From assembly GCA_904501835.1 (NCBI GenBank), contig CAJGBW010000009.1, positions 1 to 36,536 on the forward strand: a stretch of 36,536 bases of DNA, given 5' to 3'. Positions 22,723-31,416 of the stretch are shown here, piece by piece. The notes under the pieces are model-generated. The model searched no databases. It was not told the DNA's origin and saw only the letters and a program-made list of their open reading frames with translations. The DNA comes from an uncultured Bacteroidales bacterium. Its GTDB lineage: Bacteria > Bacteroidota > Bacteroidia > Bacteroidales > UBA932. How positions within the stretch are numbered: position 1 is the stretch's first letter; each line of letters opens with the position of its first letter. Position numbers and translations under genes: made by a program.

Positions 22723-24864
22723 ATGCAGACGGATTTGGAAATACAATTTCTGCCCGGTGTGGGACCTCGGCGGGCTCGACTTCTGAAAGAGGAGTTGGGG
22801 CTTGTTTCGCCGAGTGATTTGATTCGTTTCTATCCGTTTCGCTATGTGGATCGAAGTTCCATTACGCCCATTGCTTCCATTACCTCGGATGTGGCCTATG
22901 TGCAGTTTCGTGGACGTGTGATTACCAGACAGTTAATGACGGCGACCGGCCCTTTGCCGCAAGATGGCCAGCCGATACGCTTCAATACCGTTAAGCGTCT
23001 GATTGTCGTGGTGACGGATGGGGGTGGACAGATGGAATTGGTCTTTTTCAAAGCCATTAAATGGATGTATGAGAAGATGACTGTTGGCTCGGAGTTCTTG
23101 TTTTTTGGTAAGCCCCAGTCTTTCAATGGAAAAATCAATTTCGTGCATCCCGAGGTGGATAATCTGACGCGAGATAATTTTGAGGGAGTCGGGGTGCTGA
23201 CCGGAGTCTATCCCAGCACGGAAAAGTTGCGCAATGCCGGTCTGACAGACAAGGTGATGCAGAAAATTATGGCAGCCGCTTTGCAGACGGCACTTCCCTC
23301 CGTAAAGGAGACTTTACCGGCTTATGTGCTGAAGGAAAAAGGTTTATGTGATTTGCGTTTTGCCTTGAAAAACATTCATTTCCCCAAAGATGCTTATTCT
23401 TTGGAAAAGGCTCGTTATCGTCTGAAATTCGAGGAACTTTTTCTCCTGCAACTCTCTCTTCTGAAAGCACGTTATCATCGTTCCCGTGCTGAAAATGGCA
23501 TTGTGATGCCCTCGGTCGGAGCGGCGTTCAATCGTTGCTATGAGCATCTTCCTTTTGGTCTGACCGGCGCACAAAAGCGAGTCATCAAGGAAATCAGAGA
23601 GGATATGCGTAGCGGACGACAGATGAATCGTCTGTTGCAAGGGGATGTGGGCAGCGGAAAGACGATGGTCGCTGTGCTGACGGCTTTGATTGCCGCGGGA
23701 AATGGCTATCAGGCTTGTATTATGGCTCCTACCGAGGTGCTGGCCCGTCAGCATTATCGCAATATACAGAAATATCTGGCTCCGACCGGTTTGAAATCAG
23801 CGATTCTGACCGGGAGCAGCAAGGCGGCAGAGCGCAGAGAGGTGGATGAGGGGTTGAGAAATGGGGAAATTTCATTGATTGTGGGCACGCATGCATTGTT
23901 GGAAGAGCCTGTGGTATTCAAAAATTTAGGTTTGGCTATCATTGACGAGCAACATCGTTTTGGGGTGGAACAGCGAAGCCGTCTGTGGAGTAAGACCACG
24001 GATGGACGCCCGCCTCATGTGTTGGTGATGACGGCCACGCCGATTCCCCGTACTTTGGCGATGACCTTTTATGGGGATTTGGACACTTCTGTCATCGATG
24101 AAATGCCGCCGGGCAGAAAACCGGTGGATACCCGTTCGGCGGGTGAATCCAAGCGACTGGCTCTGTATAATTTCATGGCCTCCCAGATAGAAAAGGGCCG
24201 TCAGGTCTTTGTGGTCTATCCTTTGATTTTTGAGAGCGAGAAGATGGATTACAAGAATTTGGAATTGGGTTATGAAGATATCGTGAAGGCTTTTCCTTTT
24301 CCTAAATACAAGACAGCCATTGTACACGGCAAACAATCGTCGGCGGACAAGGATTTCAACATGTCTGCTTTTGTGGAGGGACGTGCACAAATTTTGGTGG
24401 CTACCAGCGTGATAGAGGTGGGCGTGGACGTGCCGAATGCCAGCGTGAGGGTGAGTGAAAGTGCCGAACGTGTTGGTTTGAGCCAGTTGCATCAGCTTCG
24501 TGGTCGTGTGGGACGCGGTAGTGAAAAATCCTATTGTATCTTGATGACCGGTGATAAGTTATCCAAAGAAAGCCGTCGTCGCATCGAACTGATGTGTGCG
24601 ACCGAAAATGGCTTTGAATTGGCGGAAGAAGATTTGAAGATGCGCGGTCCGGGAGACTTGGAGGGAACCCAGCAGAGTGGCTTGCCTATCTCATTGAGTA
24701 TCGCCTCGTTAGCGAAAGACGGAATGATTCTTTCGGATGCCCGTAATTATGCTTCTACGGTGCTTGAAAAGGACCCGAGCCTGTCTTCGCCGGAGAATGA
24801 ATGTTTGAAGAATGAATTAAGAAAATCGAAATATCAGAGCAAAGATTATAGTAAGATTAGTTAA
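22723..24864 (+). CDS. recG: ATP-dependent DNA helicase RecG
   Basis: 713-residue fork-remodelling helicase. The N-terminal wedge/OB domain starts QFLPGVGPRRARLLKEEL and includes FRGRVITRQ; the helicase core holds Walker A GDVGSGKT (307-314), MAPTEVLARQHY, Walker B as DEQH (408-411, IIDEQHRFGVEQR), TATPIPRTLAM, and motif VI in QLRGRVGRG. These are the characteristic RecG motifs and the length is normal. It drives regression of stalled forks and branch migration. The S9 peptidase gene starts 6 bases after its stop, so both are probably in one transcript. Confidence 0.95.
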   Translation: MQTDLEIQFLPGVGPRRARLLKEELGLVSPSDLIRFYPFRYVDRSSITPIASITSDVAYVQFRGRVITRQLMTATGPLPQDGQPIRFNTVKRLIVVVTDGGGQMELVFFKAIKWMYEKMTVGSEFLFFGKPQSFNGKINFVHPEVDNLTRDNFEGVGVLTGVYPSTEKLRNAGLTDKVMQKIMAAALQTALPSVKETLPAYVLKEKGLCDLRFALKNIHFPKDAYSLEKARYRLKFEELFLLQLSLLKARYHRSRAENGIVMPSVGAAFNRCYEHLPFGLTGAQKRVIKEIREDMRSGRQMNRLLQGDVGSGKTMVAVLTALIAAGNGYQACIMAPTEVLARQHYRNIQKYLAPTGLKSAILTGSSKAAERREVDEGLRNGEISLIVGTHALLEEPVVFKNLGLAIIDEQHRFGVEQRSRLWSKTTDGRPPHVLVMTATPIPRTLAMTFYGDLDTSVIDEMPPGRKPVDTRSAGESKRLALYNFMASQIEKGRQVFVVYPLIFESEKMDYKNLELGYEDIVKAFPFPKYKTAIVHGKQSSADKDFNMSAFVEGRAQILVATSVIEVGVDVPNASVRVSESAERVGLSQLHQLRGRVGRGSEKSYCILMTGDKLSKESRRRIELMCATENGFELAEEDLKMRGPGDLEGTQQSGLPISLSIASLAKDGMILSDARNYASTVLEKDPSLSSPENECLKNELRKSKYQSKDYSKIS

Positions 24865-24870
24865 ATAAAT

Positions 24871-27126
24871 ATGGATTTTATTTTGAAAAAAAGATTGTCA
24901 AAATGCTGTGCCCCTTTGTTGATGGCGGCGCTCTTGTTAAATGCTTGTGCTATGAATGAAAAGGAACAGACGGTCGCACCCGTAAATACACTTGAAAAAT
25001 TTACCCCTGAAACCCTGCTTTCTTTGGGACGCATTTCAAGTCCTGCGGTTTCTCCCGATGGGAAAACCTTGCTTTTTTCCGTGGCTTATCCCAATGTAAA
25101 GGAAAATTCAAGTCTCTCTTCTTTTTATGTGACGGACCTTGAGGGCAAAGCTTGCAACATTTTGCTTCAGGAGAAGAAAAGTGTTTCCAATCCTTGTTTT
25201 TATGACGGTGGTAAAAAGTTGCTTTTCTTGCAAGGGGGACAGTTGTATTCTGTCAATCTGAAAGGGGAGGGGGCGCAGATGAGTGCGTCTCGAAAGAAAT
25301 TGATTGCTTCTCATATTCAATATAAAGGGGGCGAGTCCGCTATTTCTGCGTTTACGCTTTCTCCTGATGAGAAAAAACTCTTGCTGGTGGGGACGGTGAA
25401 AGGTCCGACTGATCGTCCGTCAGACCGTTATGCAGATTTGGACAAGGCGGATGCCTATGTGGCAGATGATATGATGTATCGTCACTGGGACCATTGGAAG
25501 ACGGAATTGCCTCATAGTTTTGTGGCATCCTTTGATGGAAAATCCCTCGGCGAGGCGGTGGATATTTTGGGGGAAGAAGGCCGCGCTTATGAGCTACCTG
25601 TAGAGCCTTTCTTTGGAATCGAACAGTTATGTTGGAGTCCCGATAGCGAGAAGTTGGCTTATAGCGTCAAGAGAAAAAGCGGAAAGGACTTTGCTTTTTC
25701 TACCAATACAGATATCTATATCTATGATTTGATCAACAATCAATCCTATGCCGTTACCCATGACGGCGGTTATGATACCGACCCTGTATGGAGTCCCGAC
25801 GGTCAGTATTTGGCTTGGCTCAGTATGGAAAGAGATGGGTATGAGGCTGATAGAGCGCGTATTATGGTGCGTTCTGTGGCTTCTGTTCCCGCTCCGCTTT
25901 CTTTGGATGGAGGCGTGGATATCAGCGTGCCGGAGGGTGAAAATGTTGAATTGACACGTGGGTTTGACCGAGATGCTTCAGAGCTTAAATGGACTGCAGA
26001 TAGCAAGGAAATCCGTTTTTCAAGTCTGACCGATGGAATCAGGGCGGTATTCTCTGTGGATTTGAAGGGAAATATCTGTCGTCTGACTTCTCCCGAAGAT
26101 TACTATGACTACAATACCCCTTTCTACGAGGCGGACGGCAAGGCTTATTTGATTCGTCAAAGTCTCAATCGCCCCAAGGAATTGTGTGTGCTTTCCTATG
26201 CTGACGCGTCTGTACAGGCGGTTAGCCATGTGAATGATGCTATTTTTGACGCCTTGACGGATCCGCGTGTAGAAGAGCGTTGGATTGAAACGGTGGATGG
26301 CAAGAAAATGCTGACCTGGGTGATGTATCCGCCGCAGTTTGACCCCACCAAGACCTATCCTGCCATTTTGATTACCTTGGGAGGCCCTCAAGGCACCATC
26401 AGTCAAAGTTGGTCATACCGTTGGTGTTATCGTTTGATGGCCGAGCAGGGCTATGTGGTGGTACTTCCCAACCGCCGTGGAACCACCGCTTTCGGTCAGG
26501 AGTGGAAAGAACAGATTTCCGGCGACTATCCCGGTATGAATATGCAAGACTATTTGAGTGCGGCAAAAGCTTTGAAATCAGAGCCTTATATCGATAAAAT
26601 TGCAGCTTGCGGAGCCAGTTACGGCGGATACAGCGTCTATTATTTAAGTGGTATCCATCAGGGTGTTTTTGATTGTTTTATCGCCCATGCTGGTATTTTC
26701 AATGAGGAACACATGTATCAGACCACCGAGGAAATGTGGTTCCCGGAGTGGGACAATGGTGGCGGATATCCGTCCAAAGATGTGGTGGGTGAGGCCCGTT
26801 CTGAAAAAGCCCGCGAAGCCTATTCGACACAAGGCCCTTCTACCGGTTCTCCTTGGAGCAAAAATCCCAAGGCACAGCGCCATTATCGTCTCTCTCCCCA
26901 CAAGTTGGTGGAAAATTGGGATACGCCTTTGCTTGTGATTCATGGCGGTCGCGACTATCGTGTGCCTTTTGACCAGGGCTTGGCGGCATTCAACTGCGCG
27001 CAGATGATGGGAGTTCCTTCTCGTCTGCTTTTGTTCCCGGAAGAAAATCACTGGATTTTATCTCCCCAGAATGCCCTTTTGTGGCACCGTGAATACTTTA
27101 AGTGGTTAGATCAATGGTGCAAATAA
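24871..27126 (+). CDS. S9-family prolyl oligopeptidase, lipoprotein
   Basis: 751-residue exported serine peptidase. Signal peptide with lipobox LLLNAC, lipidated at C26 (mature start CAMNEKEQ). A beta-propeller domain follows, with repeated SPDGK/SPDSEK/SPDGQYLAW units (about 60-440), then an alpha/beta hydrolase domain. The catalytic triad is visible: S583 in GASYGGYS, D695 in HGGRDYRVP and H727 in EENHWI. The arrangement resembles DPP5-like and acylaminoacyl peptidases of asaccharolytic Bacteroidales such as Porphyromonas, which cut dipeptides from peptides in the periplasm. It follows recG by 6 bases and overlaps the downstream glycosyltransferase by 13 bases; the grouping has no obvious functional logic. 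Confidence 0.92.
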   Translation: MDFILKKRLSKCCAPLLMAALLLNACAMNEKEQTVAPVNTLEKFTPETLLSLGRISSPAVSPDGKTLLFSVAYPNVKENSSLSSFYVTDLEGKACNILLQEKKSVSNPCFYDGGKKLLFLQGGQLYSVNLKGEGAQMSASRKKLIASHIQYKGGESAISAFTLSPDEKKLLLVGTVKGPTDRPSDRYADLDKADAYVADDMMYRHWDHWKTELPHSFVASFDGKSLGEAVDILGEEGRAYELPVEPFFGIEQLCWSPDSEKLAYSVKRKSGKDFAFSTNTDIYIYDLINNQSYAVTHDGGYDTDPVWSPDGQYLAWLSMERDGYEADRARIMVRSVASVPAPLSLDGGVDISVPEGENVELTRGFDRDASELKWTADSKEIRFSSLTDGIRAVFSVDLKGNICRLTSPEDYYDYNTPFYEADGKAYLIRQSLNRPKELCVLSYADASVQAVSHVNDAIFDALTDPRVEERWIETVDGKKMLTWVMYPPQFDPTKTYPAILITLGGPQGTISQSWSYRWCYRLMAEQGYVVVLPNRRGTTAFGQEWKEQISGDYPGMNMQDYLSAAKALKSEPYIDKIAACGASYGGYSVYYLSGIHQGVFDCFIAHAGIFNEEHMYQTTEEMWFPEWDNGGGYPSKDVVGEARSEKAREAYSTQGPSTGSPWSKNPKAQRHYRLSPHKLVENWDTPLLVIHGGRDYRVPFDQGLAAFNCAQMMGVPSRLLLFPEENHWILSPQNALLWHREYFKWLDQWCK

Positions 27127-28004
27127 CAGTAATCATCCCGGTCTATAAGGTCGCTTCCGTCCTACCGCGCTGTCTGGATAGTCTGATTGCGCAGACGTTT
27201 TCCGATTGGGAGGCCATCTGTGTCGAGGATGGCAGTCCTGATGCCTGTGGCGAGATTTTAGATGCCTATGCCGCCAAGGACTCGCGTTTTCGCATCTTGC
27301 ACAAGGAAAATGCCGGGGTGTCTCAAGCACGAAATGATGCTTTGGCTTTGGCGCAGGGTAAATATCTCCTGTTTGTGGATGCCGATGATTTTCTTCATCC
27401 CCAGACCATGGAGATTTGCCACTATATGGCCGAGCGCGATGAAAGCGACATGGTGGCCTTTACCTATGACCGCAAGTTTCGTACGCGTTTGACTTTCCGT
27501 CATTTTGCCCATTTGCCCGAGCCGTCAAAGTTCTCTTTCAAATCATACGAGTTGGAGAAAATTGAGTCTTGTGCCACCAACGATATTTTCCGTTACGCGA
27601 CTGAATTTTCGGCTTATGATAAAGAGAGGACGCCCGTGGAGAAGCGTTGGGTGGTCAAGCATTGTCAACCATGGCGTTGTCTGTATAGGACGGAGCGGAT
27701 TCGGGATATTCGCTTCATTCCCGGCATTATTTATGAGGATTTCCCTTGGTGGAGTCTGGTAATGCTGGCCGTCAGAAAGACCACTATTCTCAATTTACCC
27801 CTTTACTACTACTATCCGAATTTTGGGGGTTATATCCACTCGGCTTCCCAACAATTCCGCATCGAGAGCTTGAAAAAGGCGATTGCGCTCATCGAGAAAC
27901 AATTTGCCGATCAGGCCAGCGCCTATCAGTACGACCGTTGGCGACGCAATTTTCTGCGTCCTTTTGAGGAAAAATTGGAGAAGAAGTTAAGGGCGGCTCG
28001 TTAG
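27114..28004 (+). CDS. GT2-family glycosyltransferase
   Basis: 296-residue GT-A glycosyltransferase. It opens VQITVIIPVYKVASVLPRCL, with VEDGSPDACGEIL (about 38-50) and the metal-binding FVDADDF at 88-93; YEDFPWW in the second half is the likely acceptor-site acid. ATG 27114 lies inside the last codons of the S9 peptidase gene (13-base overlap), so translation is probably coupled; GTG 27102 is an alternative start. It converges on the minus-strand glycosyltransferase cluster, with 25 bases between stops, and may serve the same glycan. Confidence 0.85.
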   Translation: MVQITVIIPVYKVASVLPRCLDSLIAQTFSDWEAICVEDGSPDACGEILDAYAAKDSRFRILHKENAGVSQARNDALALAQGKYLLFVDADDFLHPQTMEICHYMAERDESDMVAFTYDRKFRTRLTFRHFAHLPEPSKFSFKSYELEKIESCATNDIFRYATEFSAYDKERTPVEKRWVVKHCQPWRCLYRTERIRDIRFIPGIIYEDFPWWSLVMLAVRKTTILNLPLYYYYPNFGGYIHSASQQFRIESLKKAIALIEKQFADQASAYQYDRWRRNFLRPFEEKLEKKLRAAR

Positions 28005-28029
28005 CGTAGTGCGTCCATCCAAAACGCTA

Positions 28030-29628
28030 TCAATAACGGATGGGGCCGACGTTCTTTTTCATGTGGAAAGGATCCTGAAATCCCTCCAGACTTCGGAACC
28101 AGTTTTCCATCTGTCTGTCAGCTTCTTTGTTGCTGTAGCCCGTTCCGCCAGGATGCACAATCGTGACGTCGTTGTCTACCAGTATCAGCAGGCCTTTCGC
28201 GTTGGCATAATAAGAAAGTGCCATATCTACACCCCAGCCCAAACGGTTGATATCCAGGTTGATAGGGCAAATTTCATCCAATAAATCCGTGCGGACCATG
28301 TGAAACCATCCTTCCTGAAAGTTGGAACGGCGCATGCCCGGCCAAATCCGCGCCTTGCTTTGTCTGTGCGAACGTCCTTTGCGGGAATTTCCCGGTTGGT
28401 AAAGTCCGACATTGGTGGCATAAGAGATTTTTTCCATGCGCAGTCGCAGTGCCTTTTCGTTCTTGGCGCTGATTTTCAGGTCAGAGGTAATAATGACCGT
28501 CCAAGGATAATTTCCAGCTTTGGCCCGTTGGTGCGCTTCATTCGTGAGTCCGGAATAATAAATGTTATCCAGTGCAACGGCAGTCGGGTGTTCGCAGCGA
28601 GGTTGGCTGCCGCTGTCCAAAATCACGGTATCAAAATAGGGGGAGAGTCGTTCGCTCCAGGCAATGGCATTCTGGTTGTCATTGTAGTTGAAAATACAAC
28701 AGAGCACACGCGGGGAATGGAAGGGTCTTTGGCGTAGCCACTTTTTGACACGTTGTAAGCGAAAAAAGCGCTTGGGAGCCCATCCACAATCTGGCAAACG
28801 CAAAAGTTGTTCTCTCAAAAAGGGAAATTCTTCCAACAAACCGTCGTGGAATCGACTGGCAATCCAGCCACAGCGTAGAAAGATATAAGGGAGGGAGTCT
28901 GCAAAGGGGATGGCTTTTCTGTCTTTCCAAAACGCATACAATTGCAGGAAATTTCTGGCAGAATCCACATCCCTTGCCGTCTTTTTCTGTTTGGAAATGG
29001 AATTTACATTGTCTCTTCTATAATGATAAAGCGCCTCTTTGATGCGTACGCAAGGTCCTTTGTGTCCCAAAACTTGGGCAAGCAGAACCATATCCTCGTG
29101 CATTCCCAGCGTGGGGTAGAAGAAGTCTTCTTGAAACAGGCTGCGACGTATCAATTTGTTCCACAAGTATCCGTGCGCTTTGAATTTCAACATATCTCGA
29201 GCGTAGTCCAGGCAATTGTCGTAGCGCCCATCCACTGACAGGCGTCTGCGTCCCTTTCCAAATTCATTGACGGCATAACAATACACCATGTCGGCATCGT
29301 TGGCCATGGCTGCATTGACCATCTTTTCCACCATATCCGTTTCAACCCAGTCGTCAGAGTCAATGTGTAAGACGTACTCGCCCTGCGCTTGCTGTAATCC
29401 GCTGAGGCGAGCTTGGGGGAGTCCTGCGTTTTCCTTGTTGATTATCAGGGTTTTGCGCTCTGGGTATTGGGCGATAACATCAGCGAGAACCTCCATGGAT
29501 TTGTCTTTGGTTCCGTCGTTTACAAAAATATATTCAATCTCTTTCCAGGTCTGTGACAACAGAGAGTGGGCACATTGAGCAATGTATTTTTCAACGCCGT
29601 AAATGGGGATGATGACAGAAACGAGCAT
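28030..29628 (-). CDS. Two-domain glycosyltransferase (GT2 plus second GT-A-like domain)
   Basis: 532 residues, far longer than its GT2 neighbours (275-321). Residues 1-230 form a canonical GT2 domain: VSVIIPIYGVEKYI, VNDGTKDKS, and metal-binding DSDDW at 90-94; MHEDM (176-180) is the likely catalytic-base region. After a helical, basic linker (about 240-305) a second domain starts at PRVLCCIFNYNDNQNAI (306-322), continues with FDTVILDSGSQ, and has INRLGWGVDMALSYYA and VDNDVTIVHPGGTGYS near the end, which looks like another GT-A-type fold. The second domain lacks an obvious DxD triplet but has TSDLK (about 376) and GWGVDM as acidic candidates. It is the last gene of the cluster. Confidence 0.8.
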   Translation of the reverse strand: MLVSVIIPIYGVEKYIAQCAHSLLSQTWKEIEYIFVNDGTKDKSMEVLADVIAQYPERKTLIINKENAGLPQARLSGLQQAQGEYVLHIDSDDWVETDMVEKMVNAAMANDADMVYCYAVNEFGKGRRRLSVDGRYDNCLDYARDMLKFKAHGYLWNKLIRRSLFQEDFFYPTLGMHEDMVLLAQVLGHKGPCVRIKEALYHYRRDNVNSISKQKKTARDVDSARNFLQLYAFWKDRKAIPFADSLPYIFLRCGWIASRFHDGLLEEFPFLREQLLRLPDCGWAPKRFFRLQRVKKWLRQRPFHSPRVLCCIFNYNDNQNAIAWSERLSPYFDTVILDSGSQPRCEHPTAVALDNIYYSGLTNEAHQRAKAGNYPWTVIITSDLKISAKNEKALRLRMEKISYATNVGLYQPGNSRKGRSHRQSKARIWPGMRRSNFQEGWFHMVRTDLLDEICPINLDINRLGWGVDMALSYYANAKGLLILVDNDVTIVHPGGTGYSNKEADRQMENWFRSLEGFQDPFHMKKNVGPIRY

Positions 29629-29635
29629 ATTTACC

Positions 29636-30514
29636 TTATATTATTCCACAAAATCTTTCGGGAATTTGTACGACAATTTTTAATTCAAACATCGCGGGCT
29701 TGTTCCACGCGTAGGGAGGGCGAATCCAAGCTTGGCAGCAACGGGCAAATCCGACGGCCTTTTCCCACGGGCAGGGTTTGCGCTCGCTAACCAAGGTAAT
29801 GGTCTTTGTCCTTTTGGAAAAATGACGGCCCCATCCTTTGGCGACAAGGTCGGTTTTTTCCATTCTTTGGCGGATGCGATCAAGGTCCAAACTACCAAAA
29901 TGAAACAAGTACAAGTCTTTGATAATATGGAAGTTGTGTCCTCTTACTCTGTGAAATCCACTGCCCCATTGGGGTGGGGTTTTACCCGAGGCGGGCCGAA
30001 TGAGGACGCTGGCTTTTGTGTAGCGCGTGGAGAGTTTGGCATAACTGCGTTGGCTGAGCAAAGGACGAGCAAAATCGATGCTTTTCTCGATGCCCAGTTT
30101 CTGCCCTATGTCAATGCCCAATCCGGAAAAGCTGGTGTAGGGACAGGCTCGTTTTTGTGACTGCTCCCACGCTTGGGAAAGAAATGCGGCCAGTCCTTTT
30201 TGACAATTCGGATCCGGTATGAGGAATTCATCCACATCCGTTCCAATCACCATATCGTAGCCTTGTTCAAAGAGCCCCTTGGCGACCTTGGAAAGATAAG
30301 CAATGCGGCCTTTGTCGCCCTCGCGGACGTTGCCTGCAATGCGTTCTACCGCCTTGATATGAATCCCGTCACAAAAGTCCGGAATGCGTTGGTCTGTCCC
30401 ATCCAGGAATACATACAGGTTGTTACGACCCAATTCCTCTCCGTAATAGCTGACCCATTTGCGGAGAAAATCTTCGTCGTGCCGAAGCATGGTGATGGCT
30501 GCAATGCGTTTCAT
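29636..30514 (-). CDS. Glycosyltransferase of the Glyco_tranf_2_4 / GT92-like type
   Basis: 292 residues. The opening MKRIAAITMLRHDEDFLRKWV and the motif IGTDVDEFLIP (D93 and D95 as the probable metal ligands) are characteristic of GT2-related enzymes of the Glyco_tranf_2_4 type; a late HNFHIIKDLYLFHFGSLD is also typical. The C-terminal third is basic and aromatic. ATG 30514 overlaps the acyltransferase stop as ATGA and is preferred over the longer frame starting at 30538. The next gene starts 7 bases after its stop. Donor and acceptor are unknown. Confidence 0.75.
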   Translation of the reverse strand: MKRIAAITMLRHDEDFLRKWVSYYGEELGRNNLYVFLDGTDQRIPDFCDGIHIKAVERIAGNVREGDKGRIAYLSKVAKGLFEQGYDMVIGTDVDEFLIPDPNCQKGLAAFLSQAWEQSQKRACPYTSFSGLGIDIGQKLGIEKSIDFARPLLSQRSYAKLSTRYTKASVLIRPASGKTPPQWGSGFHRVRGHNFHIIKDLYLFHFGSLDLDRIRQRMEKTDLVAKGWGRHFSKRTKTITLVSERKPCPWEKAVGFARCCQAWIRPPYAWNKPAMFELKIVVQIPERFCGII

Positions 30515-31416
30515 TGTTGGAAGCGTCGGTGTGTCCACAGGTAATTAACGGGGTTGCGGTGTAAGTCTTTGTCCAGCAAGTCGTAGTACTTCTGCATAAT
30601 CTCCTCTACCGGCATCTTGCTGGCATCTTCACAGATGGCTGTGTATTCCAAATCATAATGCCCTTGTCGGGTGCGGTTGATGTTCAGATAAGCCACTGCC
30701 ATTCCAAATTTTGCCGCCAATGAGGCCGCTGCCGACATGGTGCGAACTTTTTGGTGCATGAAATTACATTCGATATAGTTCGGCGCAGCAAAATAAGGAC
30801 GTTGGTCGGTGATAATGTTGTAGAATTTCTTTTCGTCCTTGTGGGTATAGACATAACGGGGAAAATTCTTCGACTCAATGTAGCCCGGAAAGTTTTCTTT
30901 GTCAAGCAGAGGGGCAATGCGGTTATCCCGCATGATCTCATCCCACAATTTGCTGGTGAGTTTGCGATAGACGACGCAAACATTGTCCTCCCTCGTATTG
31001 ATCGGAATGTCTGTGTAATTATAGTTGTTGATGCCGCCAATCATTTCCCAGTTTCCGTTGTGCGAGAGCATCACAACCACGCTGGGGGCCACTTCGTACA
31101 GGTGGTTAATGACTTCGGGATTGACCACTTCCATAATTCTGGCGTCCCGCAGGCGTTTGGGGTTGCGGCAGGCACCAAACCAGATGGTCTCGACAATCAG
31201 TTCTGCAAGGTGGACATAGAACAACTTTTCGTAGTATTTAATGACTTCGTAATTGTGTTCGGGGAAGCACTTTGTAAAATTCATAATGACTTCCGTACGG
31301 CGATAGCGGAATACGTGTTGCAGAAGCCACGCAATCCATTTTGCGTTGAAATAATGAAATTTTAAAGGCAATTTGCCCAGTAAATTCATGAGTCCTTTTA
31401 CAATGAACTTTTTCAT
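30511..31416 (-). CDS. Lipid A acyltransferase-family protein (LpxL/HtrB type)
   Basis: 301 residues of the Lip_A_acyltrans family, which transfer a fatty acyl chain from acyl-ACP to lipid A precursors or other membrane lipids at the inner membrane. The catalytic H-x4-E motif is at residues 119-124 (SHNGNWEM), with a hydrophobic, basic N-terminus and a later ITDQRPYFAAPNYIECNFM segment matching the second conserved block. It overlaps both neighbours by 4 bases (ATGA on each side), so it is fully embedded in a glycosyltransferase operon. That placement suggests it acts on the same glycolipid, for example a late acylation of LPS/LOS, but the acceptor is not shown by sequence. Confidence 0.87.
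   Translation of the reverse strand: MKKFIVKGLMNLLGKLPLKFHYFNAKWIAWLLQHVFRYRRTEVIMNFTKCFPEHNYEVIKYYEKLFYVHLAELIVETIWFGACRNPKRLRDARIMEVVNPEVINHLYEVAPSVVVMLSHNGNWEMIGGINNYNYTDIPINTREDNVCVVYRKLTSKLWDEIMRDNRIAPLLDKENFPGYIESKNFPRYVYTHKDEKKFYNIITDQRPYFAAPNYIECNFMHQKVRTMSAAASLAAKFGMAVAYLNINRTRQGHYDLEYTAICEDASKMPVEEIMQKYYDLLDKDLHRNPVNYLWTHRRFQQ

Noticed and set aside
28002..28043. Bidirectional terminator between the converging glycosyltransferase genes
   Set aside because: Short complementary pieces exist (TAGCGT/ACGCTA; CCATCC/GGATGG), but neither has a T-run and they partly fall inside coding sequence.
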